From Streptomyces tsukubensis (GTDB lineage Bacteria > Actinomycetota > Actinomycetes > Streptomycetales > Streptomycetaceae): DNA of 64,000 nt. Below the pieces are notes generated by a model, which was given only the letters and a program-made list of their open reading frames with translations, was not told the DNA's origin and did not search any database. A program made the position numbers and the translations under genes. The stretch lies in the NCBI RefSeq assembly GCF_009296025.1, contig NZ_CP045178.1:7688001-7752000 (forward strand), read 5' to 3'. Of this stretch, positions 40,981 through 49,552 are shown one piece after another; the first letter of the stretch is position 1; the number at the start of each line of letters is the position of its first letter.

Positions 40981-41982
40981 ATGAACCGCCGAGTATCAGC
41001 CATCGACGATCTGGACCGCCGCGTCATCGCAGCGCTCCAGCTCAATGGCCGTGCTCCGTGGAACGCGGTGGCCCGCTGGGTGGACGCCAGTGAGACCACC
41101 GCGCAGCGCCGCTACCGGGCGCTGCGTGAACAGGGACTGCTGCGGGTCGTCGGCACCCAGGAACTGGCCAGGACACGGGAGGGTGTCTCCATGTACGTCC
41201 GCGTCCAGGCCAAGCCCGGCCGGGGACTGGACGCCGCGGAGCAATTCGTCGCCAGCGAGAACGTCCGCTTCGTGGCCGTGGTCACCGGTACCGCCGACCT
41301 CATCGTGGACATCGTCACCCGTGACAACGACGAGATGACTCGCATGCTGTTCACGGACCTGCCGGCCGCCGATCTCATCACCAGCAGAGAGGTACTTCCC
41401 CTCATCAGGGCGTTCAGGTCGGCGTCCATGTGGGACACCGGCCTCCTGCCCCGGGGAGCGGCGGAGGATCTTCGCCCGGCGCCCCTCACCACCTCCTGCG
41501 ACCGCGCCGACTGGGACCGTGCGCCACAAGCGCTGAGCACCCTGGAACAGAGCGTCATCGCGGCGCTCAAGGAGGACGGCCGTACCCCGGTCAGCACGCT
41601 GGCCAGGAGCCTCGACGCCAGCGAATCCAGCGTCGCGCGCGCCATGGAGCGGCTCACCTCCCGTGGAATCCTGCAGTTCCGCACCCTTGTCGAACCCGCG
41701 CTGCTCGGCTACGACGTCGAGTTCATGGTGTGGGTGTCGGTCGAGCCCGGCCACCTCGACGCCGCGGGTCGGCAGCTCGCGCGGCACCCGGGGGTCAAGT
41801 CCCTCAGCGCGGCCACCGGACGCTTCAACCTGGTCGGCCACATGGTGCTGCCCCACCGCCGCGACCTGTACCGCTTCACCAGTGATGTCCTCGGCACCCT
41901 GCCAGGAGTGCTCACCTCCGACGTGACACTGCACCTCGCCACGTTGAAGTACTCCTGGCATCGGATGTCCCACTCCGTATAG
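40981..41982 (+). CDS. Double-length Lrp/AsnC regulator
   Basis: A 333-residue protein made of two complete Lrp/AsnC units in tandem: winged HTH 1 at about 5-62, ligand-binding RAM domain 1 at about 70-150, HTH 2 at about 177-235 and RAM domain 2 at about 245-320. A usual family member is about 150 residues with one of each, so this is a fused intramolecular dimer. ATG 40981 has no ribosome site and lies just after a predicted promoter. It is followed at 111 bp by a catabolic operon on the same strand, which it probably senses and controls through an amino acid or related ligand. Confidence 0.92.
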   Translation: MNRRVSAIDDLDRRVIAALQLNGRAPWNAVARWVDASETTAQRRYRALREQGLLRVVGTQELARTREGVSMYVRVQAKPGRGLDAAEQFVASENVRFVAVVTGTADLIVDIVTRDNDEMTRMLFTDLPAADLITSREVLPLIRAFRSASMWDTGLLPRGAAEDLRPAPLTTSCDRADWDRAPQALSTLEQSVIAALKEDGRTPVSTLARSLDASESSVARAMERLTSRGILQFRTLVEPALLGYDVEFMVWVSVEPGHLDAAGRQLARHPGVKSLSAATGRFNLVGHMVLPHRRDLYRFTSDVLGTLPGVLTSDVTLHLATLKYSWHRMSHSV

Positions 41983-42093
41983 CCGCACAGCCGCCCGTCC
42001 CCACCCCCTCCTTCGTGCCGTCGCCGCACGGCGGCAGCGCCGTACCCGCTTCTCTCGTACCCCTTTCCCCTTCGACCCGTGTGGAGAGACACC

Positions 42094-43050
42094 ATGCCCA
42101 CAGACGATCTCAGCCGGGCAGCGGAGAGCCATCGCTGGCCCGAGCACATCTGGCGCGGTCATGTCGAGGCCGTCAGGACCGGCCGCCGACTGGTTCCTGA
42201 GAGCTGGCCCGGCGGAGCCCGGGTCGCGGTGGCCCTGTCCTTCGACTCCGACCACGAGACGATCCCGCTCCGCGACGGCGAGACCAGCCCCGGCAGGCTC
42301 GCCCAGGGGGAGTACGGCGCCCGCGCCGGCGCTCCCCGGATCGTCGACCTGCTCGCCCGATACGGCGTACCCGCCACCTTCTTCATGCCCGCGGTCTCCG
42401 CCCTCCTGCACCCCGAGGAAGCGCGCGGCTACGTACGCGGCGGCCACGAACTCGCCGTCCACGGCTGGATCCACGAGCGCAACACACTGCTCGGCCGCGA
42501 CGAGGAGAAGGAACTCACCTCCCGCGCGCTCGACACCCTCACCACGCTCACCGGTCAGCGGCCCGTCGGTATCCGCACCCCGTCCTGGGACTTCTCCGAC
42601 TCGACGCTCGACATCATGCTCGAACTCGGTTTCGCCTACGACTCCTCCCTCATGGGTGACGACGAGCCCTACGAGATCGTCGCAGGCGGCCGGAACACCG
42701 GCCTGGTCGAGATTCCCGTCGACTGGATCAGGGACGACGCCCCCTACTTCACGATGGACCGCTACGGCTCCGTACGGCCGCACAGCCGCCCGCGCGATGT
42801 GCGGGAGATCTGGGTCGACGAGTTCGACGCCGCCTACCGGGACGGCGGGGTGTTCCAGCTCACCCTGCACCCGCACGTCATCGGCCACCGCTCACGCCTG
42901 GTGGCGCTGCGGGAACTCCTCGACCACATCGCGGCCCATCGTGACGTCTGGTTCGCCACCCACGCACAGCTCGCGGAGGCCTCCCGCGGCCTGCTGCACG
43001 GCCGGACCTCGGCCCGTTCCGTCGCCGACCCCCAGGAGCACGCGCCATGA
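42094..43050 (+). CDS. NodB-fold deacetylase / PuuE-type amidohydrolase
   Basis: A 318-residue metal-dependent hydrolase of the polysaccharide-deacetylase fold. Seen: the SFDSDHE loop with Asp51 and Asp53 (motif 1), HGWIH at 123-127 supplying the two metal histidines, RTPSWDFS at 161-168 and HPHVIGHR at 259-266 with the catalytic histidine. No signal peptide, so it acts in the cytoplasm. This, with the SWDFS motif, points to the PuuE allantoinase / cyclic-imide hydrolase branch rather than to cell-wall deacetylases. GGAGAG precedes ATG 42094. It opens a four-gene operon with a transporter and redox enzymes; the substrate is unknown. Confidence 0.82.
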   Translation: MPTDDLSRAAESHRWPEHIWRGHVEAVRTGRRLVPESWPGGARVAVALSFDSDHETIPLRDGETSPGRLAQGEYGARAGAPRIVDLLARYGVPATFFMPAVSALLHPEEARGYVRGGHELAVHGWIHERNTLLGRDEEKELTSRALDTLTTLTGQRPVGIRTPSWDFSDSTLDIMLELGFAYDSSLMGDDEPYEIVAGGRNTGLVEIPVDWIRDDAPYFTMDRYGSVRPHSRPRDVREIWVDEFDAAYRDGGVFQLTLHPHVIGHRSRLVALRELLDHIAAHRDVWFATHAQLAEASRGLLHGRTSARSVADPQEHAP

Positions 43051-44369
43051 GCACTCGCAATGCCGCCGCAGACCCCCAGGACAAAGGGCTGCCGGCCCCC
43101 GAAGGCCGACTGAACCGCTCCCAGCGGAAAGCCATCGTCGCGGGCACCATCGGCAACACCGTCGAATGGGTCGACTGGTCCCTCTACTCCATCTTCGCCT
43201 CGGTCATCGCCGACGAGTTCTTCCCCAAGGGCGACGAGGCCGTCTCCCTGCTGGCCACGCTCGCCGTCTTCGCCGTCGGCTTCGTGATGCGCCCCGTCGG
43301 CGCCGCCGTGCTCGGCGCCTACGCCGACCGCAAGGGCCGCAAGAAGGGCATGACGCTCACCGTCGCCCTCATGGCCGGTGCCGGAATCTTCATCGCCATC
43401 ACCCCGTCCTACGACAGCATCGGCCTCGTGTCGCCGCTCCTGCTGCTGCTCGCCCGACTCGTGCAGGGCTTCTCCGCGGGCGGCGAGTTCGGCTCCTCCT
43501 CCGCCTTCCTCGTCGAGTCCGCGGCCCGCGGCCGTCGCGCGTTCGCCGGGTCCTGGCAGCAGGTGTCGGTCGCGGGCGGTGTCCTCATCGCCTCCCTCCT
43601 CGGCACCATCATCACCTCGGGGCTCGGCGACGGGGCCGTGCACTCCTGGGGCTGGCGCGTCGCGTTCATCTTCGGCGGCCTGCTGGGACTGGTCGGCCTG
43701 TGGCTGCGGATGTCCGTCGAGGACACCGACTCCTTCACCCGCGCCCAGGGCTCGGGCCACACCCGCGTCAACCCCGTCAAAGCGATGTTCGTGGAGCACC
43801 CCGCCGCCACCCTGCGCGTCGTCGGCATCACGATCGCGGGCACTCTCACCTACTACATCTGGGTCAACTACCTCCCGACGTACGCGCACTTGACCACCGG
43901 CATCCCGCTCAGCACCGCGTTGCTCTCGCAGACCCTGTGCCTGATCGTCTTCGTCATCGCGCTCCCGTTCGCCGGGATGCTCTCCGACCGCGTCGGACGC
44001 AAGCCGACCATGGCCGGTTTCGCCGGCGGATTCGTCGTACTGGCCTGGCCCCTGCTGCACCTGCTCAGCAACAGCTTCGTCAGCCTGTTCCTTGTGCAAC
44101 TCGTCGGCATGCTGCTCATCCTCGGCTACTCCGCCAACTGCGCGGTCATCATGGCCGAGCAGTTCCCGCCCGAAGTACGCGCCACCGGCATCGCCCTCCC
44201 CTACGCGCTGGCCGTCGCCGTCTTCGGCGGAACGGCGCCCTATCTCACCACCTGGATGCACGAGAACGGCCACAGCGGCCTGCTGTGGGTCTACGTCTCC
44301 GGCGCCGCGCTGATCTCCCTCGTCATCTACCTCACGATGCCTGAAACCAAGTCCAAGGAGTTCAGCTGA
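43047..44369 (+). CDS. MFS transporter, metabolite:H+ symporter type
   Basis: A 440-residue membrane protein with about 12 hydrophobic segments. NTVEWVDWSLYS in the first helix and the loop GAYADRKGRKKG between helices 2 and 3 are hallmarks of the MHS (ShiA/ProP-like) branch that imports organic acids and zwitterions. A second related loop, LSDRVGRKP, marks the half-repeat. ATG 43047 overlaps the preceding stop as ATGA. It probably takes up the substrate of the operon. Confidence 0.9.
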   Translation: MSTRNAAADPQDKGLPAPEGRLNRSQRKAIVAGTIGNTVEWVDWSLYSIFASVIADEFFPKGDEAVSLLATLAVFAVGFVMRPVGAAVLGAYADRKGRKKGMTLTVALMAGAGIFIAITPSYDSIGLVSPLLLLLARLVQGFSAGGEFGSSSAFLVESAARGRRAFAGSWQQVSVAGGVLIASLLGTIITSGLGDGAVHSWGWRVAFIFGGLLGLVGLWLRMSVEDTDSFTRAQGSGHTRVNPVKAMFVEHPAATLRVVGITIAGTLTYYIWVNYLPTYAHLTTGIPLSTALLSQTLCLIVFVIALPFAGMLSDRVGRKPTMAGFAGGFVVLAWPLLHLLSNSFVSLFLVQLVGMLLILGYSANCAVIMAEQFPPEVRATGIALPYALAVAVFGGTAPYLTTWMHENGHSGLLWVYVSGAALISLVIYLTMPETKSKEFS

Positions 44370-45169
44370 TGACCCACGTCCTCGTCACCGGTGCCGCGGG
44401 CGGCATCGGCGGGGCGATCGCTGAGGCGTTCGCCGCTCAAGGAGCACTCCTCACCCTCGCCGACCGTCAGCCCGCCGCCCTGGAGAGGACAGCCGCCCGC
44501 CTCGGGCGCCGCGCCGCCGTCCGGACCGCGGACCTCGCCCTGCCGGACTCGCCCGCCGCCGTGGTCGAAGCGGCGTGGTCGGGTCACGGCCCCGTGGACA
44601 TCCTCGTCAACGCGGCGGGCCTGTACCCCTCCCTCGACATGGCCGACGTCGACGCCGCCTCCTGGGACCGGCTGTTCGCCATCAATCTGCGCGCACCGGT
44701 ACTGACCACCGCGACCTTCGCTCGGCTCGCCATGAAGGAGGGCCGGCCCGGCTCGGTCGTCAACATCTCCTCCGGCGCCGCGCAGCGGAGCCGTCCTGGC
44801 GGAGGGCCCTACGCGAGTTCGAAGGCGGCCCTGGAGATGGCCACGCGTGCCGCCGCCCTCGAACTGGGCGCCCACCACATCCGCGTCAACGCCGTCAGCC
44901 CGGGTTTCGTCCCGGTCGCGAGTGACTGCAACCCCGTCTCCGCCCGGTACGCGAAGGCCATCGGGACCAATCCGCTCGGGCGCTCGGGAACCCCCGAGGA
45001 CATCGCCCGAGCCGTGACCTGGCTCGCCGGTCCTGACGCTTCCTGGATCACCGGTGAAGTCCTGCGCGTCGACGGCGGATCGAGCACGGGCGCCCTGCAC
45101 CTGCCCCGTATCTGGCAGTTGGACGACGCCCCCGACCCGGCTGCCGCCTTGGAAGGACACACCCGATGA
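44369..45169 (+). CDS. SDR-family dehydrogenase
   Basis: A 266-residue classical short-chain dehydrogenase. Cofactor motif TGAAGGIG at 7-14, NAAG near 90, catalytic Ser in NISSGAA and the YASSK pair near 150, and C-terminal GEVLRVDGGSS. An acidic residue after beta-2 (LTLADRQ) favours NAD. The start codon overlaps the transporter stop (TGATG). Substrate not predictable; it likely oxidises or reduces a carbonyl in the same pathway as its neighbours. Confidence 0.92.
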   Translation: MTHVLVTGAAGGIGGAIAEAFAAQGALLTLADRQPAALERTAARLGRRAAVRTADLALPDSPAAVVEAAWSGHGPVDILVNAAGLYPSLDMADVDAASWDRLFAINLRAPVLTTATFARLAMKEGRPGSVVNISSGAAQRSRPGGGPYASSKAALEMATRAAALELGAHHIRVNAVSPGFVPVASDCNPVSARYAKAIGTNPLGRSGTPEDIARAVTWLAGPDASWITGEVLRVDGGSSTGALHLPRIWQLDDAPDPAAALEGHTR

Positions 45170-47391
45170 ACCACGCAAGCACCGAACCGGCTCCCTACAC
45201 CGTCGTGGGCGGCGGAGCGATCGGCGGCACCCTCGCCTTCGCCCTGGCGAGCGCGGGACACCCCGTCACCTTGGTCGACACCGACCGGGCGCACGTCGAC
45301 GCCATCCGCGCGGGCGGGCTCGTCGTCGCCCGCGGCGACGCGCGCACCAGCCTGCCGGTCACCGCGGTGACCCCCGACGAGTTCACCGGCAGCCTCGACC
45401 GCGTCCTGCTCGCCGTGAAGGCGCAGGCCACCCCGGCCGCCGTCGACTGGATCGAGCCGCGTCTGGCCGCGGACGGCTACGTCGTCTCCCTCCAGAACGG
45501 ATTCAACGAAGCGCGCATCGCCGAGGGCGTGGGCGCACGGCGTACCGTCGCCGCGTTCGTGAACATCTTCGCCGACGTCGTGGAACCCGGCGTCGTCCTC
45601 GACGGCGGCGCGGGGGCCCTCGTCATCGGCGAGCCCGGCGGCGCACCGGTCAGCGCCCGGGTCCGCGACCTGGTGGCCGACCTGCACAGCTGGGGCCCGG
45701 CCGTGGCCAGCGACAACGTCGAGGGATACCTGTGGGCCAAGGCGGGCTTCGGCGCGATGCTCTCCGCCACCGCCCTCGCGGACGCCCCGATGGCCGACCT
45801 GATCGACCGGCACCGCCCCACCATGGCCGCGGTGGCGGGTGAGGTCTTCGCCGTGGCCGATCGCCTCGGCATCACGCTGGAGCCTTTCGACGCCTTCGAC
45901 CCCCACCCCTTCAGGCAGGACGCCGACCCGGCGGCCCGCGACGCCGCCTTCGACCATCTCACCGCCTGGCTGCGCACCCAGAGCAAGGACCGCAGCGGCA
46001 TCTGGCGCGACCTCGCGGTGCGCCACCGGCCCGTCGAGGTCGCCACCCAGTACGTCGACGTCTTCGCCCACGCGACAGAGCGGGGACTGTCCACCACCGT
46101 CCTGCGCACGGTCATGAACGGCCTGGAGGAACTGCAGGGCGCCCCGCACCTGATGGCGGAGGCACGACTGGACCGCCTTGACCGCCTCGCGAGGACGGAG
46201 TCGCCCGCGCACCTCGCCGACTCCACACAGGCCGAGGCGATCCGCGACTGGCTCGACCAGCACCGCGAGGACATGGTCGCCGACCTCGCCGCCTACACCT
46301 CCCAAGGCAGCGCCAGCGACGACCAGGAAGCCCTCGCCGCCTGCCTGGCATGGCTGCGCGGCTGGCTCGACGAGCGCCTGGGCACCCCGCAGGCCGAGGA
46401 GATCTTCCCTCGCGAGGGCGCGGGCGACATCCTGGTGCGCCGCTACCCCGCGAGGGACGCCGGGGCGGCCCCCACCGGACCGCCGGTCCTGCTCCTGGGC
46501 CACTACGACACCGTATGGCCGACCGGCACCCTGGAGAGCTGGCCGTTCCACCGCGACGGCGACCACATCAGCGGACCGGGCGTCTTCGACATGAAGGCCG
46601 GTCTGGTGCAGGCGGTATGGGCCCTGCGCGCCCTCGACGCCCTCGGTCTGCCCCGCCCGGCCAGTACCCTGATGCTCAACGGCGACGAGGAGACGGGCAG
46701 CATCGCCTCGCGCGAGGCGATCGTCGCCGAAGCCCGTGACAGCCGGCTCGCCATGGTCTTCGAGGCGGCCGCCGACGGCGCGATCAAAACAGCCCGCAAG
46801 GGCGTCGGACTGTTCACCGTGACCATCACCGGCATCGAGGCTCACGCCGGTCTTGACCCCACTGCGGGGGCCAGCGCGGTGGACGAACTCGCCCATCAGA
46901 TCCTGCACCTGTCAGGGCTGCGTGCCCCGGACGCCGGGACCACTCTCAACATCGGTGTGGTGGAGGGCGGTACCCGCGGCAACGTCACAGCGGGGCGCGC
47001 CGTCGCCCACCTCGACATACGCGTGGCGTCAGCGGCGGAGCAGCAGCGTATCGACCGTGCCTTCGCCGCCCTGCGTCCGGTCGACCCGCGTACTCGCGTG
47101 GAGATCACCGGGGGGTGGAACCGCCCCGTCTTCGAGCGGACCGAGCAGGTCGCTGAGCTGGCGGGCCTGGCCCGCCGATGTGCCGCACTTCTGGGACACG
47201 ACCTGTCCGAGGTCTCGGTCGGCGGTGCCAGCGACGGGAACTTCGTCGTCGCCGCGGGCACCCCGGTGCTCGACGGTATCGGTGCGGTCGGCTCGGGCGC
47301 TCACGCCCGCTCCGAGCGGACCTCGGTGGAGGGCATGCGGGAACGTGCCGCGCTGGCCGCCACCGTGCTGACCTCGCTGGCCGTCGGGTAA
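45166..47391 (+). CDS. Fusion: ketopantoate-reductase-like + M20 carboxypeptidase
   Basis: A 741-residue two-enzyme fusion. Residues about 10-335 are a PanE/ApbA-type NAD(P)H-dependent 2-ketoacid reductase: dinucleotide motif GGGAIGG at 15-21, LAVKAQ, LQNGFNE, and the helical C-terminal domain. Residues about 345-741 are an M20 metallopeptidase close to glutamate carboxypeptidase CPG2: zinc residues in GHYDTVWPTG, DMKAG, the DEETGS pair and the final AHARSE. Single proteins of these families are about 300 and 400 residues, so both look complete. It overlaps the SDR as ATGA. One protein may hydrolyse an N-acyl amino acid and reduce the derived ketoacid; the fusion is unusual in my experience. 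Confidence 0.88.
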   Translation: MNHASTEPAPYTVVGGGAIGGTLAFALASAGHPVTLVDTDRAHVDAIRAGGLVVARGDARTSLPVTAVTPDEFTGSLDRVLLAVKAQATPAAVDWIEPRLAADGYVVSLQNGFNEARIAEGVGARRTVAAFVNIFADVVEPGVVLDGGAGALVIGEPGGAPVSARVRDLVADLHSWGPAVASDNVEGYLWAKAGFGAMLSATALADAPMADLIDRHRPTMAAVAGEVFAVADRLGITLEPFDAFDPHPFRQDADPAARDAAFDHLTAWLRTQSKDRSGIWRDLAVRHRPVEVATQYVDVFAHATERGLSTTVLRTVMNGLEELQGAPHLMAEARLDRLDRLARTESPAHLADSTQAEAIRDWLDQHREDMVADLAAYTSQGSASDDQEALAACLAWLRGWLDERLGTPQAEEIFPREGAGDILVRRYPARDAGAAPTGPPVLLLGHYDTVWPTGTLESWPFHRDGDHISGPGVFDMKAGLVQAVWALRALDALGLPRPASTLMLNGDEETGSIASREAIVAEARDSRLAMVFEAAADGAIKTARKGVGLFTVTITGIEAHAGLDPTAGASAVDELAHQILHLSGLRAPDAGTTLNIGVVEGGTRGNVTAGRAVAHLDIRVASAAEQQRIDRAFAALRPVDPRTRVEITGGWNRPVFERTEQVAELAGLARRCAALLGHDLSEVSVGGASDGNFVVAAGTPVLDGIGAVGSGAHARSERTSVEGMRERAALAATVLTSLAVG

Positions 47392-47397
47392 CCCCGC

Positions 47398-47467
47398 GAC
47401 GGCCGCGTACGAGCAACCCCATGACGGCCGCGTACGAGCAACACCACCTCGGCCGTAGTCGAGCAAC
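47398..47467. repeat. Three 20-bp repeats, 25-bp period
   Basis: GACGGCCGCGTACGAGCAAC at 47398-47417 and 47423-47442, with a degenerate third copy at 47448-47467. They lie just after the stop of the fusion gene, in the convergent spacer. Confidence 0.8.
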
Positions 47468-47489
47468 ACCACGACGGGCGCGTTCATCC

Positions 47490-47552
47490 GGGGCGCGTCC
47501 CGCGCCCCACGCCACCGCCGCCGACCTCCCCCGAGGCCGGTGGCGGCGGTGG
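47490..47552. terminator. Two hairpins between convergent genes
   Basis: First hairpin: GGGGCGCG (47490-47497), loop TCC, CGCGCCCC (47501-47508), a perfect 8-bp stem. Second: CCACCGCCGCC (47512-47522) pairs with GGCGGCGGTGG (47542-47552), 11 bp. They sit between the plus-strand operon ending at 47391 and the minus-strand genes ending at 47616, where a bidirectional terminator is expected. Neither has a T-run. Confidence 0.6.
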
Positions 47553-47615
47553 TCGCCCGTACGGATCGCGGAAGAGGGAGCGGATGCCGTCGACGGGGAG
47601 GCCCGGTGCTCGCGG

Positions 47616-48335
47616 CTACTTGTCGTTGAGGCTGGTGTGGTTCCACCAGCCCTGACGCCCGGCGGTGAAGGTGACCTCGCGGGTTTCGATCAGGCCCTTG
47701 TAGGGCTTGCCCTTCTCCAGGGGACTCGTCGTGACGACGCCTTTCGGGTCCTTGACGGCGGGGACGGTGACGGCGGCGGCGTGGTCGAGGTCGCTCTGCT
47801 GGAAGCCGGTGGGCTGTGCGGTGGTGATGACCTCGTCCCAGTTCGGCGAGGCGGCGAGCTGGTGGGCGAGGTGGATTTCAAAACCCGCGCCGAAGGCGAG
47901 GCAGGTGAGGCTGTCCGGGTAGTCGGTGGCGTCGAGCGGCCTGTAGTGCACCACGTCCTGCTTGCGGCAGGTGGCCGTGGTCTCGTCGACGATCTTGGTG
48001 AAGGTGCGGTTGCCTCCGCTGTCGACGGTCACTCTCTCCAGCTCCACGGGCAGCGAGTCACGGGTGCCGTCGACGATCTCCTTGAGGGGCCAGTGGCCCT
48101 CGGAGAACAGGGAGTAGTACACCTGCTGGTCCTCGTGGTTCGACAGGTCATCGAGGTACTTCTTCCGCACGCCCTCGTCCAGGCCGAACTTGGTGATCAT
48201 CTGGAAGGCGTGCACGGCGACGTGGTAGAGCGCGAGATGGTAGACGAAGATCGTGTCGGTGCCGATGAGCAGGAACCGGTGGCCGTGGCGGGGGACGTCG
48301 GCGTCGGACAGGGAGATGACGTCAGAGGTGGTCAT
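47616..48335 (-). CDS. Unrecognised protein next to LodA/LodB
   Basis: A 239-residue soluble protein I cannot place. It has no signal peptide or clear membrane segment. The N-terminal third is helical and rich in aromatic residues and histidines (TDTIFVYHLALYHVAVHAFQ near 27-46), and only two cysteines are visible. It overlaps the LodB-like gene as ATGA, so it is translated with the oxidase and its maturation flavoprotein. A role in maturation, electron disposal or protection from hydrogen peroxide is conceivable from position alone; nothing in the sequence shows it. Confidence 0.75.
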   Translation of the reverse strand: MTTSDVISLSDADVPRHGHRFLLIGTDTIFVYHLALYHVAVHAFQMITKFGLDEGVRKKYLDDLSNHEDQQVYYSLFSEGHWPLKEIVDGTRDSLPVELERVTVDSGGNRTFTKIVDETTATCRKQDVVHYRPLDATDYPDSLTCLAFGAGFEIHLAHQLAASPNWDEVITTAQPTGFQQSDLDHAAAVTVPAVKDPKGVVTTSPLEKGKPYKGLIETREVTFTAGRQGWWNHTSLNDK

Positions 48336-49552
48336 GGGCGCACTCCTGGGGGTGGGATCAGGTCGGGTCGGGTGTTCGGTCGACTGTCGGCGGACTTCGT
48401 AGCGTCCACCGTGTGGCGACGGCGCCAGAAGTCGTGCCGGGGCCAACGGTGTTCGAGGCCGTAGAAGGTGCGCCGGTTGCGCAGGTGGGTGGCGGTGATC
48501 GTGTCGACTTCCGCGGCGTAGCGGGTGAGGGCGGTGCGGTCGCCGCAGAGGTGGTCGTGGACCGCCCGGCCGGCCCGCATGCCGGTGTACAGGGCGGTGA
48601 GGATGCCCTGCGACGACAGCGGGTCGAAGGCGGCGGCGGCGTCCCCCGCGGCCACCCACCCGCCGCCGTGGACAGTGTCCAGGCGCACGGTGTGGGCGGG
48701 AGCGCGCCTCACGGCCCAGGACGGCCACGGGTGCGCGGACAGCCGGGCACCGATGTGGCGGGTGCGGGCCACATCGCTGCGCAGGCCGGCAGCGCCCGTC
48801 CTGACACCTGCCAGGTCCGCGTCGGAGTACCGGGCGAGCAGCCGGTGACCGGCGGGCAGCGGAGCCGTGTACCACCAGCCGTCCGGCGCGGCCTCCACGA
48901 GCGTCGAGGCGTCCGGGGCCGGTGTGGCCGAGGGCGGCAGGGTCAGACAGAGCGCGACCAGCCGGTCGTGGACCACCCGGCGGGCGCCCGCCCCGGTGGC
49001 CAGGCCCGCCCGGCGGCCGGTGGCGTCGACCAGCCAGCGGCAGCGCACGGTGCGGCGCTCGCGCGGCCCGCGCAGCTCCACGGTCCAGGTGCCGTCGGCG
49101 GAGCGGCCCGCGGGGCGGGCCGTGGTGCGTATCGCCACCTCGGCGCCGAGGCGGCGGGCGCGCTCGCGCAACTCCCGGTCGAAGCGACGGCGGTCCAGGT
49201 GCCAGCCGTGGCCGTGCGGGTCGAGGACGCTGTCCTGGGCGGCGAGGTCGTCCGAGCCCCAGGCCGACAGGTTGGCGAAGCAGGGCAGGTGGTGACGGTC
49301 GTCGAGGACGTCCTGCGCGCCGAGGTCGCGGAGGAGGACCCGGGCGGCGGCCGGGAGCGCCTCCCCGACGGGTGGCGGTCCCGTGGCGGCGTCGGCGAGC
49401 AGCACCGTACGATCCGCGCGGCCGAGGGTCAGGGCGGCGGCGGCGCCGGCGGGTCCGCCGCCGACCACCACCACGTCGTACGCGGGTGGGGCGGCCATCA
49501 GGTCGTACGCGGGCGCGTCGGCCGCCCGGTGACCGGTGCGGCGCACCGTCAC
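48332..49552 (-). CDS. lodB: LodB-like FAD-dependent oxidoreductase
   Basis: About 406 residues. FAD motif VVVGGGPAGAAAAL near the N terminus, a PPVGEALPAAARVLL segment, and GDAAAAFDPLSSQGI near residue 300 place it in the tryptophan-halogenase/LodB superfamily of flavoproteins. The halogenase motif WxWxIP is not present; WWYTAPLP occurs where halogenases differ from LodB-type proteins. LodB proteins are known to be needed to build the cysteine tryptophylquinone cofactor of the LodA encoded beside them, and this gene overlaps lodA at GTGA. I start at GTG 49552; an ATG about 20 codons on, just before the FAD motif, is possible. Confidence 0.85.
   Translation of the reverse strand: MTVRRTGHRAADAPAYDLMAAPPAYDVVVVGGGPAGAAAALTLGRADRTVLLADAATGPPPVGEALPAAARVLLRDLGAQDVLDDRHHLPCFANLSAWGSDDLAAQDSVLDPHGHGWHLDRRRFDRELRERARRLGAEVAIRTTARPAGRSADGTWTVELRGPRERRTVRCRWLVDATGRRAGLATGAGARRVVHDRLVALCLTLPPSATPAPDASTLVEAAPDGWWYTAPLPAGHRLLARYSDADLAGVRTGAAGLRSDVARTRHIGARLSAHPWPSWAVRRAPAHTVRLDTVHGGGWVAAGDAAAAFDPLSSQGILTALYTGMRAGRAVHDHLCGDRTALTRYAAEVDTITATHLRNRRTFYGLEHRWPRHDFWRRRHTVDATKSADSRPNTRPDLIPPPGVRP

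Noticed and set aside
48332..49552. Flavin-dependent tryptophan halogenase
   Set aside because: The WxWxIP motif is absent and the gene is coupled to lodA, so a LodB-type role fits better.
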